DNA of 64,000 nt from Pseudomonas entomophila. GTDB taxonomy: Bacteria > Pseudomonadota > Gammaproteobacteria > Pseudomonadales > Pseudomonadaceae. Positions 47,329 through 57,742 of the stretch are shown here, piece after piece. Made by a program: the position numbers and the translations under genes. The stretch's first letter is position 1, and every line of letters begins with the position of its first letter. The stretch covers positions 1-64,000 of the forward strand of contig NZ_JAAMQI010000012.1 in assembly GCF_013523165.1 (NCBI RefSeq). Reading direction: 5' to 3'. The notes beneath the pieces were generated by a model. The model made no database searches. It saw nothing but the letters and a program-made list of their open reading frames with translations, and was not told the origin of the DNA.

Positions 47329-48066
47329 ATGTCCCAAGTCAACATGCGCGATATGCTGAAGGCCGGTGTGCACTTCGGCCACCAGACCCGTTACTGGAAC
47401 CCGAAGATGGGCAAGTACATCTTCGGCGCGCGTAACAAGATCCACATCATCAACCTGGAAAAAACCCTGCCGCTGTTCAACGACGCCCTGTCGTTCGTCG
47501 AGCGCCTGGCCCAGGGCAAGAACAAGATCATGTTCGTCGGCACCAAGCGTTCCGCGGGCAAGATCGTCGCCGAGCAAGCGGCCCGTTGCGGTTCGCCGTA
47601 CGTCGACCACCGCTGGTTGGGCGGCATGCTGACCAACTACAAGACCATCCGCGCTTCGATCAAGCGTCTGCGCGACCTGGAAACCCAGGCCGAAGACGGC
47701 ACGTTCACCAAGCTGACCAAGAAAGAAGCGCTGATGCGTTCGCGCGACCTGGAAAAGCTGGACCGTAGCCTGGGCGGCATCAAGGACATGGGCGGCCTGC
47801 CGGACGCACTGTTCGTGATCGACGTCGACCACGAGCGCATCGCCATCACCGAAGCCAACAAGCTGGGCATCCCGGTCATCGGCGTTGTCGATACCAACAG
47901 CAGCCCGGAAGGCGTTGACTACGTCATCCCAGGCAACGACGACGCCATCCGCGCCATCGAGCTGTACATGACTTCGATGGCTGACGCCGTCATCCGTGGC
48001 CGCAACAACGTGGCTGGCGGTACCGAAGTCTACGCTGAAGAAGCGGCTGCACCTGCTGCCGAGTAA
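47329..48066 (+). CDS. rpsB: 30S ribosomal protein S2
   Basis: The 245-residue S2 binds late on the 30S head-body junction together with S1. The start is [20 protein letters not shown], then [20 protein letters not shown], and later [23 protein letters not shown] text typical of S2. ATG 47329 has a strong ribosome site. The same frame is open upstream to 47245, but this is leader. An intrinsic terminator follows 28 bp after the stop, before tsf. Confidence 0.98.
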   Translation: MSQVNMRDMLKAGVHFGHQTRYWNPKMGKYIFGARNKIHIINLEKTLPLFNDALSFVERLAQGKNKIMFVGTKRSAGKIVAEQAARCGSPYVDHRWLGGMLTNYKTIRASIKRLRDLETQAEDGTFTKLTKKEALMRSRDLEKLDRSLGGIKDMGGLPDALFVIDVDHERIAITEANKLGIPVIGVVDTNSSPEGVDYVIPGNDDAIRAIELYMTSMADAVIRGRNNVAGGTEVYAEEAAAPAAE

Positions 48067-48093
48067 TAGACGCTAGCGTCGACTTGGCACGCG

Positions 48094-48117
48094 AAAAGGG
48101 GGCTATGCCCCCTTTTT
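48094..48117 (+). terminator. intrinsic terminator/attenuator between rpsB and tsf
   Basis: A perfect 10-bp stem AAAAGGGGGC (48094-48103), loop TAT, GCCCCCTTTT (48107-48116), ending in five T. Likely reduces but does not abolish readthrough into tsf. The A-run ahead makes it potentially bidirectional. Confidence 0.85.
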
Positions 48118-48249
48118 GCCACCTTGAAATCCTGCTGTCGGCAGCCGTCCCCTTCCCTGGGCATGCAGGCGCAGACAGCGGATTCGCAGTATTGAACGCC
48201 CGTCATCGACGGGTGGAATGGTTGAAAAACTTTCCAAGAGGATTTTGAA

Positions 48250-49113
48250 ATGGCAGCAATTACTGCAGCGCTGGTCAAAGAACTGCGCGAGCGTACCGGC
48301 GAAGGCATGATGGATTGCAAGAAAGCCCTGGAAAAGGCTGGCGGCGACATCGAGAAAGCCATTGATGACATGCGTGCCTCGGGCGCCATCAAGGCCGCCA
48401 AGAAGGCTGGCAACGTTGCCGCCGAAGGCGCCATCGCCGTCAAGACCGACGGCACGTCGGCCGTCCTGCTGGAAGTGAACTCGCAGACCGACTTCCTGGC
48501 CCTGCAAGACGACTTCAAGCAATTCGTCGCCGAAAGCCTGGAAGAAGCCTTCGCCCAGAAGCTGACCGACGCCGCGCCGCTGATCGCCTCGCGCGAAGCT
48601 GCTCGTGAAGCCCTGGTCGCCAAGTGCGGCGAAAACGTCAACATCCGCCGTCTGGTGCGTGTTGAAGGTGACGTGGTCGGTGCCTACCTGCACGGCAACA
48701 AGATCGGTGCTGTCGTTGTTCTGAACGGCGGTGACGTCGAGCTGGCCAAGAACATCGCCATGCACGTCGCCGCGTCGAACCCCGAGTTCCTGGATTCGTC
48801 GGAAATCTCCGCCGAAGCCATCGAGCGCGAGAAGGGTGTCTTCCTGCAGCTGAACGCCGACAAGATCGCCGGCAAGCCGGAAAACATCGTTGAAAACATG
48901 ATCAACGGCCGCATCACCAAGTTCAAGGCCGAAGCCTCGCTCAAAGAGCAGGCGTTCGTCATGAACCCGGAAGTCAAGGTTGGCGAGCTGGCCAAGAAAG
49001 CCGGCGCTGAAATCGTTTCCTTCACCTACTTCAAGGTTGGCGAAGGCATCGAGAAGCCAGTCGACGACTTCGCTGCCGAAGTTGCCGCACAGGTGGCTGC
49101 TGCCAAGCAGTAA
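48250..49113 (+). CDS. tsf: Elongation factor Ts
   Basis: EF-Ts exchanges GDP for GTP on EF-Tu. The 287 residues start with the UBA-like domain containing TGEGMMDCKKALEKAGGDIE, then the core with the EF-Tu contact motif SQTDFLALQDDF. ATG 48250 follows AAGAGGATTTTGAA. The 183-bp space after rpsB is long and contains a terminator, so part of the supply may come from a promoter in this gap. Confidence 0.97.
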   Translation: MAAITAALVKELRERTGEGMMDCKKALEKAGGDIEKAIDDMRASGAIKAAKKAGNVAAEGAIAVKTDGTSAVLLEVNSQTDFLALQDDFKQFVAESLEEAFAQKLTDAAPLIASREAAREALVAKCGENVNIRRLVRVEGDVVGAYLHGNKIGAVVVLNGGDVELAKNIAMHVAASNPEFLDSSEISAEAIEREKGVFLQLNADKIAGKPENIVENMINGRITKFKAEASLKEQAFVMNPEVKVGELAKKAGAEIVSFTYFKVGEGIEKPVDDFAAEVAAQVAAAKQ

Positions 49114-49135
49114 GACAGACCTTTCTGTCGCCCCC

Positions 49136-49170
49136 AAGAGGCTGCCCGCTCACGCGCGCAGCCTCTTTTT
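49136..49170 (+). terminator. tsf terminator
   Basis: Stem AAGAGGCTGC (49136-49145) and GCAGCCTCTT (49158-49167), loop of 12 nt, followed by TTT. A clear intrinsic terminator ending the rpsB-tsf unit. Confidence 0.85.
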
Positions 49171-49204
49171 CAAAGCGCCCGCCGGTTTACCCTGCCGGCA
49201 GGCG

Positions 49205-49233
49205 TTGGCGCTGAAGCAGCGCCGCGCTACAGT
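49205..49233 (+). promoter_or_regulatory. candidate sigma70 promoter of pyrH
   Basis: TTGGCG (49205-49210), exact 17-bp spacer, TACAGT (49228-49233). It lies right after the tsf terminator and 64 bp upstream of the pyrH ATG, the expected place. Confidence 0.55.
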
Positions 49234-49296
49234 CTTTGGCAGGCTGCATCCAGCCCGCCCTGAATTTTCTATACAACGCCGCAGGAGAGACTCGCA

Positions 49297-50040
49297 ATGG
49301 CTCAGCAGGTGAGTGGTCGCCAACCTCGCTATAAACGCATTTTGCTCAAACTTAGCGGCGAGGCCCTGATGGGTTCGGAAGAGTTTGGCATCGACCCGAA
49401 GGTCCTGGACCGCATGGCCCTGGAAGTCGGGCAGCTGGTCGGCATCGGCGTCGAGGTCGGCCTGGTGATCGGCGGGGGTAATCTGTTCCGCGGCGCTGCG
49501 CTGAGTGCCGCCGGCATGGACCGCGTCACCGGTGACCACATGGGCATGCTGGCCACGGTCATGAACGCCCTGGCCATGCGCGACGCCCTGGAGCGCTCGA
49601 ACATCTCGGCCATCGTCATGTCGGCGATTTCCATGGTGGGCGTGACCGATCATTACGATCGCCGCAAAGCCAACCGTCAACTCAAGTCCGGCGATGTGGT
49701 AATTTTCTCCGCCGGTACGGGCAACCCGTTCTTCACCACCGACTCCGCAGCGTGCCTGCGTGCCATCGAGATCGATGCCGACGTGGTGCTGAAGGCGACC
49801 AAGGTCGATGGCGTCTACACTGCCGACCCGTTCAAGGATCCGCACGCGGAGAAGTTCGATCGCCTGACCTACGACGAGGTCCTCGATCGCAAGCTCGGCG
49901 TCATGGACCTGACCGCGATCTGCCTGTGCCGCGACCACAAGATGCCACTGCGTGTCTTCAACATGAACAAGCCTGGCGCCCTGCTGAACATCGTGGTGGG
50001 CGGCGCTGAAGGAACCCTGATCGAGGAAGGCCAAGCATGA
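49297..50040 (+). CDS. pyrH: Uridylate kinase (UMP kinase)
   Basis: PyrH phosphorylates UMP to UDP. It belongs to the amino-acid-kinase fold, not the NMP-kinase fold. The 247 residues have [24 protein letters not shown], and the C-terminal [15 protein letters not shown]. Ribosome site AGGAG 9 nt before ATG 49297. The stop overlaps frr (ATGA). Confidence 0.97.
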   Translation: MAQQVSGRQPRYKRILLKLSGEALMGSEEFGIDPKVLDRMALEVGQLVGIGVEVGLVIGGGNLFRGAALSAAGMDRVTGDHMGMLATVMNALAMRDALERSNISAIVMSAISMVGVTDHYDRRKANRQLKSGDVVIFSAGTGNPFFTTDSAACLRAIEIDADVVLKATKVDGVYTADPFKDPHAEKFDRLTYDEVLDRKLGVMDLTAICLCRDHKMPLRVFNMNKPGALLNIVVGGAEGTLIEEGQA

Positions 50041-50594
50041 TCAACGACATCAAGAAAGACGCCCAGGACCGCATGGGCAAGTCCCTCGAAGCCCTGGGTC
50101 GCAACCTGGCGGCCATCCGTACCGGCCGTGCCCACCCCAGCATCCTGGACAGCGTCAAGGTCCCGGCCTGGGGGAGCGAGATGCCACTGAACCAGGTCGC
50201 CGCCGTCAGCGTCGAGGACGCGCGCACCCTGAAGATCGTCGCCCACGACAAGAACCTCAGTGCAGCGATTGAGAAGGCCATCCTGACCTCCGACCTGGGC
50301 CTGAACCCGTCCAGCGCCGGCACCACCATTCGCGTGCCGATGCCGGCCCTGACCGAGGAAACCCGCAAGGGCTACACCAAGCAGGCCAGCGGCGTCGCCG
50401 AGGATGCCAAGGTCGCCGTGCGCAACGTGCGTCGCGATGCCCTGGCCGACTTGAAGAAGCTGACCAAGGACAAGGAAATCAGCGAAGACGAAGAGCGTCG
50501 TGCCGCTGACGAGATCCAGAAGCTGACCGACAAGTACGTTGCCGAGGTCGATGCCGCCTTCAAAGCCAAGGAAAAGGACCTGATGGCCGTTTAA
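50037..50594 (+). CDS. frr: Ribosome recycling factor
   Basis: RRF with EF-G splits post-termination ribosomes. 185 residues, the standard length, with the helical N-terminus [20 protein letters not shown], the conserved [12 protein letters not shown], and the C-terminal helix [15 protein letters not shown]. The ATG overlaps the pyrH stop. uppS follows after 15 bp. Confidence 0.97.
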   Translation: MINDIKKDAQDRMGKSLEALGRNLAAIRTGRAHPSILDSVKVPAWGSEMPLNQVAAVSVEDARTLKIVAHDKNLSAAIEKAILTSDLGLNPSSAGTTIRVPMPALTEETRKGYTKQASGVAEDAKVAVRNVRRDALADLKKLTKDKEISEDEERRAADEIQKLTDKYVAEVDAAFKAKEKDLMAV

Positions 50595-50609
50595 GGCCAG
50601 GGTTTTTCA

Positions 50610-51365
50610 ATGGAAAAGACCAAGCCAGCGGCCCCGTCCTCGGTGCCGCGTCACGTCGCGATCATCATGGACGGCAACAACCGCTGGGCCAAGCGCCGCC
50701 TGCTGCCAGGCGTCGCCGGGCACAAGGCGGGTGTCGACGCCGTTCGCGCGGTCATCGAAGTCTGTGCCGAGGCCGGGGTCGAGGTGCTGACCCTGTTCGC
50801 CTTCTCCAGCGAGAACTGGCAGCGCCCCGCCGACGAGGTGGGGGCGCTGATGGAGCTGTTCTTCTCGGCCCTGCGCCGGGAGGCCCGACGCCTCAACGAG
50901 AACGGCATCTGCCTGCGCATCATCGGCGATCGCTCGCGCTTTCATCCCGAGCTGCAGCAGGCGATCCGCGAGGCCGAATCGCTGACGGCGGGCAACACCC
51001 GGTTCACCTTGCAGGTCGCCGCCAACTACGGTGGCCAGTGGGACATCGCCCAGGCCGCCCAGCGCCTGGCGCGCGAAGTCCAGGCCGGGCACCTGCGCCC
51101 GGAAGACATCACCCCAGGGTTGCTGCAGACCTGCCTGGTCACCGGCGACCTGCCGTTGCCGGACCTGTGCATCCGCACCGGTGGCGAGCACCGCATCAGC
51201 AACTTCCTGCTCTGGCAGCTGGCCTATGCCGAGCTGTACTTTTCCGACCTGTACTGGCCGGATTTCAAACACGACGCCATGCGCACCGCGCTGGCCGATT
51301 TCGCTTCGCGCCAGCGTCGTTTCGGTAAGACGAGCGAGCAGGTCGAACCTGGAGCTCGTGCCTAA
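50610..51365 (+). CDS. uppS: Undecaprenyl diphosphate synthase
   Basis: UppS makes the C55 lipid carrier for peptidoglycan and O-antigen from FPP and IPP. The 251 residues have HVAIIMDGNNRWAKRR (catalytic Asp), FAFSSENWQRP, and IRTGGEHRISNFLLWQLAY, all hallmarks of cis-prenyltransferases. The stop TAA shares its last base with the cdsA ATG (TAATG). Confidence 0.97.
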   Translation: MEKTKPAAPSSVPRHVAIIMDGNNRWAKRRLLPGVAGHKAGVDAVRAVIEVCAEAGVEVLTLFAFSSENWQRPADEVGALMELFFSALRREARRLNENGICLRIIGDRSRFHPELQQAIREAESLTAGNTRFTLQVAANYGGQWDIAQAAQRLAREVQAGHLRPEDITPGLLQTCLVTGDLPLPDLCIRTGGEHRISNFLLWQLAYAELYFSDLYWPDFKHDAMRTALADFASRQRRFGKTSEQVEPGARA

Positions 51366-52180
51366 TGCTTAAACAACGCATCATCACCGCGCTGATCCTG
51401 CTGCCGATCGCCCTGGGCGGTTTCTTCCTGTTGCAGGGTGGGGACTTCGCCTTGTTCATCGGTCTGGTGGTGAGCCTGGGCGCCTGGGAGTGGGCACGCC
51501 TGGCCGGGCTCGAGGCGCAGCCCCTGCGACTTGCCTACGCGGCGGTCATCGCCGGCTCGCTGATGGTGCTGCACCTGATGCCGGACCTGGCACCCTGGGT
51601 ACTGGGCGCGTCGGTGATCTGGTGGGGGGTGGCCACCTGGCTGGTGCTGACCTACCCGCGCAGCAGCGAACTGTGGGCCAGCGCGGCGTGCCGCCTGCTG
51701 ATCGGCGTGCTGGTGCTGCTGCCTGCCTGGCAGGGGCTGATCCTGCTCAAGCACTGGTCGATGGGCAACTGGCTGATCCTTTCGGTGATGGTGCTGGTCT
51801 GGGCGGCGGACATCGGCGCCTACTTCTCCGGCCGGGCCTTCGGCAAGCGCAAGCTGGCGCCCCAGGTGAGCCCGGGCAAGAGCTGGGAAGGGGTCTACGG
51901 AGGGCTGGCGGTGAGCCTGGCGATCGTGGTGGCAGTCGGTCTGTACCGGGACTGGAGCCTGGGTCAGTTGCTGATCGGTGTGCTGGGCGGGGCGCTGGTG
52001 GTGATGGCGTCGGTGATCGGTGACCTGACCGAAAGCATGTTCAAGCGTCGCTCCGGCATCAAGGACAGCAGCAACCTGCTGCCAGGCCACGGTGGCGTGC
52101 TCGATCGCATCGACAGCCTGACGGCGGCCATTCCGCTGTTCGCCGTGCTGTTGTGGGCCGCCGAATGGGGTGTGATGTGA
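51365..52180 (+). CDS. cdsA: Phosphatidate cytidylyltransferase
   Basis: CdsA makes CDP-diacylglycerol for all phospholipids. The 271 residues are almost entirely TM helices (about 8). The C-terminal signature lies in [20 protein letters not shown] followed by GGVLDRIDS, including the Asp that binds metal. The first ATG is fused to the uppS stop, and the stop region overlaps dxr by GTGA. Confidence 0.96.
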   Translation: MLKQRIITALILLPIALGGFFLLQGGDFALFIGLVVSLGAWEWARLAGLEAQPLRLAYAAVIAGSLMVLHLMPDLAPWVLGASVIWWGVATWLVLTYPRSSELWASAACRLLIGVLVLLPAWQGLILLKHWSMGNWLILSVMVLVWAADIGAYFSGRAFGKRKLAPQVSPGKSWEGVYGGLAVSLAIVVAVGLYRDWSLGQLLIGVLGGALVVMASVIGDLTESMFKRRSGIKDSSNLLPGHGGVLDRIDSLTAAIPLFAVLLWAAEWGVM

Positions 52181-53367
52181 GTCGCGCGCAACGGGTCACC
52201 GTTCTCGGGGCCACCGGCTCCATCGGGCTGAGCACGCTGGACGTGATCGCCCGGCACCCCGAGCAGTATCAGGTCTTCGCCCTGAGCGGGTTCTCCCGCA
52301 TCGACGAACTGCTCGCCCTGTGCGTGCGGCACCGTCCCGTCTGCGCCGTGGTGCCGGACGACACGGCAGCCGTGCAGTTGCGCCAGGGCCTGGCGGCGGC
52401 GCGTGTGGCCGTCGAGGTGCTGGTGGGCGAGGCCGGCCTGTGCCAGGTGGCCTCGGCACCGGAGGTCGACACGGTGATGGCGGCCATCGTCGGCGCCGCC
52501 GGGCTGCGACCGACCCTGGCGGCGGTCGAGGCGGGCAAGAAGGTGCTGCTGGCCAACAAGGAAGCGCTGGTGATGTCCGGTGCGCTGTTCATGCAGGCGG
52601 TCCAGCGCAGCGGCGCGGTCCTGCTGCCGATCGACAGCGAACACAACGCGATCTTCCAGTGCCTGCCTGCGGACTACGGCCGCGGTCTGGACGCCGTGGG
52701 TGTGCGCCGGATCCTGCTCACCGCATCGGGCGGACCGTTCCGTGCGCTGTCGGCCGAGGCCTTGCTCGACGTCACTCCCGAGCAGGCCTGTGCACACCCC
52801 AACTGGTCCATGGGGCGCAAGATCTCCGTGGATTCGGCGAGCATGATGAACAAGGGCCTGGAACTGATCGAGGCCTGCTGGTTGTTCGACGCGCCGCCCT
52901 CGAAGGTCGAGGTGGTGGTGCATCCGCAGAGCGTCATCCATTCGCTGGTCGACTATGTCGATGGGTCCGTGCTGGCCCAGCTCGGCAACCCGGACATGCG
53001 CACGCCCATCGCCCATGCGCTGGCGTGGCCCAAGCGAATCGACTCGGGCGTGGCGCCGCTGGACCTGTTCGCCATCGCGCGGCTGGATTTCGAGACGCCG
53101 GACGACCAGCGCTTCCCCTGCCTGCGCCTGGCGCGAGACGCGGCGCAAGCCGGTGGCAGTGCTCCGGCGACGCTCAATGCGGCCAACGAGATCGCCGTGG
53201 AGGCGTTTCTTCAGGGGCGTATCCGCTTTCCCGAGATCGCGCGTATCATTGCGCAGGTCCTCGAGCAGCAGCCCGTCGAGCCGGTGGCGTCGCTGGAGGC
53301 CGTGTTCGAAGCCGACCGGCGCGCCCGCGAGCTGTCGAGGCACTGGCTGGAGCGGCAGGGCCGATAA
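52177..53367 (+). CDS. dxr: 1-deoxy-D-xylulose 5-phosphate reductoisomerase
   Basis: Dxr makes MEP, the committed step of isoprenoid synthesis that feeds UppS. The 396 residues show the NADPH loop [24 protein letters not shown], the HxN-metal region [20 protein letters not shown], and [18 protein letters not shown]. The start is GTG 52177 overlapping the cdsA stop. An ATG at 52153 would need to run within cdsA and lacks family support. Confidence 0.96.
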   Translation: MSRAQRVTVLGATGSIGLSTLDVIARHPEQYQVFALSGFSRIDELLALCVRHRPVCAVVPDDTAAVQLRQGLAAARVAVEVLVGEAGLCQVASAPEVDTVMAAIVGAAGLRPTLAAVEAGKKVLLANKEALVMSGALFMQAVQRSGAVLLPIDSEHNAIFQCLPADYGRGLDAVGVRRILLTASGGPFRALSAEALLDVTPEQACAHPNWSMGRKISVDSASMMNKGLELIEACWLFDAPPSKVEVVVHPQSVIHSLVDYVDGSVLAQLGNPDMRTPIAHALAWPKRIDSGVAPLDLFAIARLDFETPDDQRFPCLRLARDAAQAGGSAPATLNAANEIAVEAFLQGRIRFPEIARIIAQVLEQQPVEPVASLEAVFEADRRARELSRHWLERQGR

Positions 53368-53414
53368 GGCCTTCACCGTGCGCTGACCTTGGCTGAACGC
53401 CTTCGGAGATTCCC

Positions 53415-54767
53415 ATGACTGCGCTCTACATGATTGTCGGTACCCTGGTCGCCCTGGGCGTGCTGGTCACGTTCCACGAGTTCGGCCACTTCTGGGTGGC
53501 CCGCCGCTGCGGGGTGAAGGTGCTGCGCTTCTCGGTCGGCTTCGGCACGCCCCTGGTGCGCTGGCATGATCGCCAGGGCACCGAGTTCGTGATCGCCGCC
53601 ATCCCGCTGGGTGGCTACGTGAAGATGCTCGACGAGCGCGAGGCGGCGGTGCCGCAGGCCCAGCTCGACCAGGCGTTCAACCGCAAGTCGGTGGGGCAGC
53701 GCATCGCCATCGTCGCAGCCGGGCCCATCGCCAACTTCCTGCTGGCCATCGTGTTCTTCTGGTTGCTGGCCATGCTCGGCAGCCAGCAGATTCGCCCGGT
53801 CATCGGCGCGGTCGAGCCGGGCAGCCTGGCAGCGCAGGCCGGCCTGCGCGACGGTCAGGAAATCGTGTCGGTCGATGGCGAGCCGACGACCGGCTGGTCG
53901 GCCGTGAACCTGCAGCTGGTCCGGCGCCTCGGCGAAACCGGCACCGTGCGCGTCGGTGTGCTCGAACCGGGCAGCAGTACCGAGTCGTCGCATGCGGTCA
54001 CCTTGAAGGACTGGCTCAAGGGGGAGGGTGAGCCCGACCCGATCCAGTCCTTGGGGCTTCGCCCCTGGCGGCCGGCCATCGCGCCGGTGCTGGCCGAGCT
54101 CGACCCCAAGGGGCCTGCCGCCCAGGCCGGCCTCCAGACCGGCGATCGACTGCTGACGCTGGACGGCAAGGCGCTCGACGACTGGCAGCAGGTGGTCGAC
54201 ACGGTCCGCGGGCGTGCCGACAGCACGGTGCAGCTGCGTCTGGAGCGCGACGGTCAGGTCATCGAGCGCAGCATCACGCTGACGCACCGCGGCGAAGGCA
54301 GTGCGGCCGCCGGCTACCTGGGCGCGGGTGTGAAGGGCGGCCAGTGGCCTGCCGAGATGCTGCGCGAAGTCCGCTACGGGCCGCTGGACGCCGTCGGTCA
54401 AGGGCTGTCCAGGACCTGGTCGATGAGCGTGCTGACGCTCGAGTCGCTGAAGAAAATGCTGTTCGGCGAGCTCTCGGTAAAAAACTTGAGTGGACCGATA
54501 ACCATTGCTAAAGTGGCGGGCGCTTCAGCCCAGTCCGGCGTCGGTGATTTCCTGAATTTCCTCGCCTACCTGAGCATAAGCCTGGGAGTTCTGAACCTGC
54601 TGCCCATTCCTGTGCTGGATGGGGGGCATTTGCTGTTCTACCTGATCGAGTGGACGCGCGGTCGTCCGCTCTCGGATCGGGTGCAAGGTTGGGGGGTCCA
54701 GATCGGAGTCAGTTTGGTCCTGGGGGTGATGCTACTCGCCCTGATCAACGATCTGGGTCGACTTTAA
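53415..54767 (+). CDS. rseP: Site-2 protease RseP
   Basis: RseP cleaves the anti-sigma factor RseA/MucA inside the membrane to release sigmaE/AlgU, and clears signal peptides. The 450 residues have the zinc motif HEFGH (21-25) in TM1, two PDZ domains (about 115-190 and 205-285), and the third metal ligand in the last TM (PIPVLDGGHL, about 397-406). GGAG 7 nt before ATG 53415. The link to the possible AlgU promoter at 17339 is only thematic. Confidence 0.96.
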   Translation: MTALYMIVGTLVALGVLVTFHEFGHFWVARRCGVKVLRFSVGFGTPLVRWHDRQGTEFVIAAIPLGGYVKMLDEREAAVPQAQLDQAFNRKSVGQRIAIVAAGPIANFLLAIVFFWLLAMLGSQQIRPVIGAVEPGSLAAQAGLRDGQEIVSVDGEPTTGWSAVNLQLVRRLGETGTVRVGVLEPGSSTESSHAVTLKDWLKGEGEPDPIQSLGLRPWRPAIAPVLAELDPKGPAAQAGLQTGDRLLTLDGKALDDWQQVVDTVRGRADSTVQLRLERDGQVIERSITLTHRGEGSAAAGYLGAGVKGGQWPAEMLREVRYGPLDAVGQGLSRTWSMSVLTLESLKKMLFGELSVKNLSGPITIAKVAGASAQSGVGDFLNFLAYLSISLGVLNLLPIPVLDGGHLLFYLIEWTRGRPLSDRVQGWGVQIGVSLVLGVMLLALINDLGRL

Positions 54768-54783
54768 CGCTACGCGCATTGCG

Positions 54784-54816
54784 AACCTGCCGCCCCCGTG
54801 CGGCAGGTTGTTTATT
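54784..54816 (+). terminator. terminator-like hairpin between rseP and bamA
   Basis: A 10-bp stem AACCTGCCGC (54784-54793), loop CCCCGT, GCGGCAGGTT (54800-54809), then GTTTATT. The tail is not a pure T-run, so partial termination is likely rather than complete. Confidence 0.65.
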
Positions 54817-54839
54817 GCCAGTTGGAATAAAAGGACTTC

Positions 54840-57191
54840 ATGAAACGTCTGCTGCTAACTGCGGTGCTTTCCGCATTGATGATCGCTGAAGTTCACGCCG
54901 AGTCCTTCACCATCTCCGATATTCGTGTCAATGGCCTGCAGCGGGTGTCCGCCGGCAGCGTGTTCGGCGCCTTGCCCCTGAACGTGGGCGACCAGGCCGA
55001 CGATCGGCGCCTGGTGGACTCGACCCGTTCGCTGTTCCGGACCGGCTTCTTCCAGGACATCGAACTCAGCCGTGACGGCAACGTCCTGATCATCAACGTG
55101 GTCGAGCGCCCGTCGGTGGCGAGCATCGAGATCGAAGGCAACAAGGCCATCAGCACCGACGACCTGATGAAAGGGCTCAAGCAGTCCGGCCTGGCCGAGG
55201 GCGAGATCTTCCAGCGTGCCACGCTCGAAGGCGTGCGCAACGAGCTGCAGCGCCAGTACGTGGCCCAGGGCCGCTACTCGGCCGAGGTCAATGCCGAGGT
55301 CGTGCCAGAGCCCCGCAACCGCGTGGGCCTGAAGATCAAGATCAACGAAGGCGAAGTCGCGGCCATCCAGCACATCAACGTGGTCGGCAACACCGTGTTC
55401 GATGACGACGAGCTGAACAGCCTGTTCGAGCTGAAGACCACCAACTGGCTGTCGTTCATCCGCAACGACGACAAGTACGCCCGTGAAAAGCTCTCCGGTG
55501 ACCTGGAGCGCCTGCGTTCCTACTACCTGGACCGCGGCTACATCAACATGGACATCGCTTCCACCCAGGTGTCCATCACGCCGGACAAGAAGCACGTCTA
55601 CATCACCGTCAACATCAACGAAGGCGAGAAGTACAGCGTTCGCGACGTGAAGCTCTCGGGCGACCTCAAGCTGCCCGAAGACCAGGTCAAGTCGCTGCTG
55701 CTGGTGCAGCCGGGCCAGGTGTTCTCGCGCAAGGTGATGACCAGCACGTCCGAGCTGATCACCCGCCGCCTGGGCAACGAAGGCTACACCTTCGCCAACG
55801 TCAACGGCGTGCCGCAACCGAACGACCAGGACCACACCGTCGACATCACCTTCGTGGTGGATCCGGGCAAGCGTGCCTACGTCAACCGCATCAACTTCCG
55901 TGGCAACACCAAGACCGACGACGTGGTACTGCGTCGCGAGATGCGCCAGATGGAAGGCGGCTGGGCTTCGACCTACCTGATCGACCAGTCCAAGACCCGT
56001 CTGGAGCGTCTGGGCTTCTTCAAGGAAGCCAACGTCGAGACGCCGCCGGTGCCGGGCACCGACGACCAGGTCGACGTGAACTACAGCGTCGAGGAGCAGG
56101 CCTCCGGTTCGATCACCGCCAGCGTCGGCTTCGCCCAGAGCGCCGGCCTGATCCTGGGCGGCTCGATCAGCCAGAGCAACTTCCTCGGTACCGGCAACAA
56201 GGTCTCCATCGGCCTGAACCGCAGCGAATACCAGACCCGCTACAACTTCGGCTTCGTCGACCCCTACTGGACCGCCGACGGCGTGAGCCTGGGGTACAAC
56301 GCCTTCTACCGCACCACCGACTACGACGACCTCGACGTCGACGTGGCCAGCTACGCGGTGGACAGCCTGGGCATGGGTGTCAACATCGGCTACCCGATCA
56401 GCGAGACCTCGCGCCTGACCTATGGGTTGAGCGTGCAGCAGGACGAGATCAAGACCGGCAAATACACCGTGGAGGAGATCTTCGATTTCCTCGACAAGGA
56501 AGGCAAGGACTTCACCAACTTCAAGGCCTCGGTCGGCTGGTCGGAATCGACCCTGAACAAGGGCGTGCTGGCGACGCGTGGTCACTCCCAGAGCCTGACC
56601 TTCGAAACCACCATTCCCGGCAGCGACCTGTCGTTCTACAAGCTCGACTACCGTGGTCAGGTGTTCAAGCCGATCACCAACAACTACACCCTGCGTCTGC
56701 ATACCGAGCTGGGGTATGGCGACGGTTATGGGTCGACCTCGGGCCTGCCGTTCTATGAGAACTACTACGCCGGTGGCTTCAACTCGGTGCGTGGTTTCAA
56801 GGACAATACGCTGGGTCCGCGCAGCACACCGAGTCAAGGCAACAAGGATCGCGGAACGCTCAAAGACCCAGACCAGGATCCACTGGCCTTCGGCGGCAAC
56901 GTCCTCGTCCAGGGCGGCGCCGAACTGCTCTTCCCGCTGCCCTTCGTCAAGGACCAGCGTTCGCTGCGCACCTCGGTCTTCTGGGACGTGGGTAACGTGT
57001 TCGACACCAACTGCGATTCCAAGCGCAACTGTCCGAGCGTCGGCTTCGGCGACATGGCCAGTTCGGTCGGTCTGGGCGTGACCTGGATCACCGCCCTCGG
57101 CCCGCTAAGCTTCAGCCTGGCGATGCCGATCAAGAAGCCGGATGATGCCGAAACCCAAGTGTTCCAATTCTCCCTGGGCCAGACCTTCTAA
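54840..57191 (+). CDS. bamA: Outer-membrane protein assembly factor BamA
   Basis: BamA inserts beta-barrel proteins into the outer membrane. The 783 residues have a signal peptide (LLLTAVLSALMIAEVHA, cleavage after about residue 20), five POTRA domains (about 22-420) and a 16-strand barrel. The L6 motif VRGF is present near residue 650 (NSVRGFKDNTLGP), and the C-terminus ends in F, as typical of OMPs. AAGGA is 5 nt before ATG 54840. It is essential in Gram-negatives. Confidence 0.97.
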   Translation: MKRLLLTAVLSALMIAEVHAESFTISDIRVNGLQRVSAGSVFGALPLNVGDQADDRRLVDSTRSLFRTGFFQDIELSRDGNVLIINVVERPSVASIEIEGNKAISTDDLMKGLKQSGLAEGEIFQRATLEGVRNELQRQYVAQGRYSAEVNAEVVPEPRNRVGLKIKINEGEVAAIQHINVVGNTVFDDDELNSLFELKTTNWLSFIRNDDKYAREKLSGDLERLRSYYLDRGYINMDIASTQVSITPDKKHVYITVNINEGEKYSVRDVKLSGDLKLPEDQVKSLLLVQPGQVFSRKVMTSTSELITRRLGNEGYTFANVNGVPQPNDQDHTVDITFVVDPGKRAYVNRINFRGNTKTDDVVLRREMRQMEGGWASTYLIDQSKTRLERLGFFKEANVETPPVPGTDDQVDVNYSVEEQASGSITASVGFAQSAGLILGGSISQSNFLGTGNKVSIGLNRSEYQTRYNFGFVDPYWTADGVSLGYNAFYRTTDYDDLDVDVASYAVDSLGMGVNIGYPISETSRLTYGLSVQQDEIKTGKYTVEEIFDFLDKEGKDFTNFKASVGWSESTLNKGVLATRGHSQSLTFETTIPGSDLSFYKLDYRGQVFKPITNNYTLRLHTELGYGDGYGSTSGLPFYENYYAGGFNSVRGFKDNTLGPRSTPSQGNKDRGTLKDPDQDPLAFGGNVLVQGGAELLFPLPFVKDQRSLRTSVFWDVGNVFDTNCDSKRNCPSVGFGDMASSVGLGVTWITALGPLSFSLAMPIKKPDDAETQVFQFSLGQTF

Positions 57192-57236
57192 GGTCTGACC
57201 CGAGCTCAACGACAACGGATCTTGCAGGAGTACACC

Positions 57237-57740
57237 GTGCGCAACCTGTTCAAACTGGCCATCGTGGCCGCGGCGCTGGTCGCCACCCCGGCCTTCGCCG
57301 AAATGAAAGTCGCCGTGCTGAACTATCAGATGGCCCTGCTCGAATCCGATGCCGCCAAGAAGTACGCGGTCGATGCCGAGAAGAAGTTCGGCCCGCAGCT
57401 GACCAAGCTCAAGAGCCTGGAAAGCAGCGCCAAGGGCATCCAGGACCGCATCATCAAGGGCGGCGACAAGATGCCGCAGCCCGAGCGTGAGCGCCTGGAG
57501 CTCGAGTTCAAGCAGAAGGCCCGCGACTTCCAGTTCCAGTCCAAGGAGCTGAACGAAGCCAAGGCCGTCGCCGACCGTGACATGCTCAAGCAGCTCAAGC
57601 CCAAGCTCGACGGCGCGGTCGAGGAAGTGATCAAGAAGGGCGGTTTCGACCTGGTGCTCGAGCGCGGCGCGGTCATCGATGTCAAACCTCAGTACGACAT
57701 CACCCGCCAAGTCATCGAGCGCATGAACCAAGCCCGTTGA
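57237..57740 (+). CDS. skp: Periplasmic chaperone Skp/OmpH
   Basis: Skp holds unfolded OMPs on their way to BamA. The 167 residues have a Sec signal ([18 protein letters not shown]) and a charged, long-helical mature domain forming the Skp tentacles ([20 protein letters not shown]). The start is GTG 57237 with CAGGAG 6 nt upstream. The frame runs 5 codons further upstream to a TTG, which sits on the ribosome site. It lies 45 bp after bamA. Confidence 0.94.
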   Translation: MRNLFKLAIVAAALVATPAFAEMKVAVLNYQMALLESDAAKKYAVDAEKKFGPQLTKLKSLESSAKGIQDRIIKGGDKMPQPERERLELEFKQKARDFQFQSKELNEAKAVADRDMLKQLKPKLDGAVEEVIKKGGFDLVLERGAVIDVKPQYDITRQVIERMNQAR

Positions 57741-57742
57741 CC

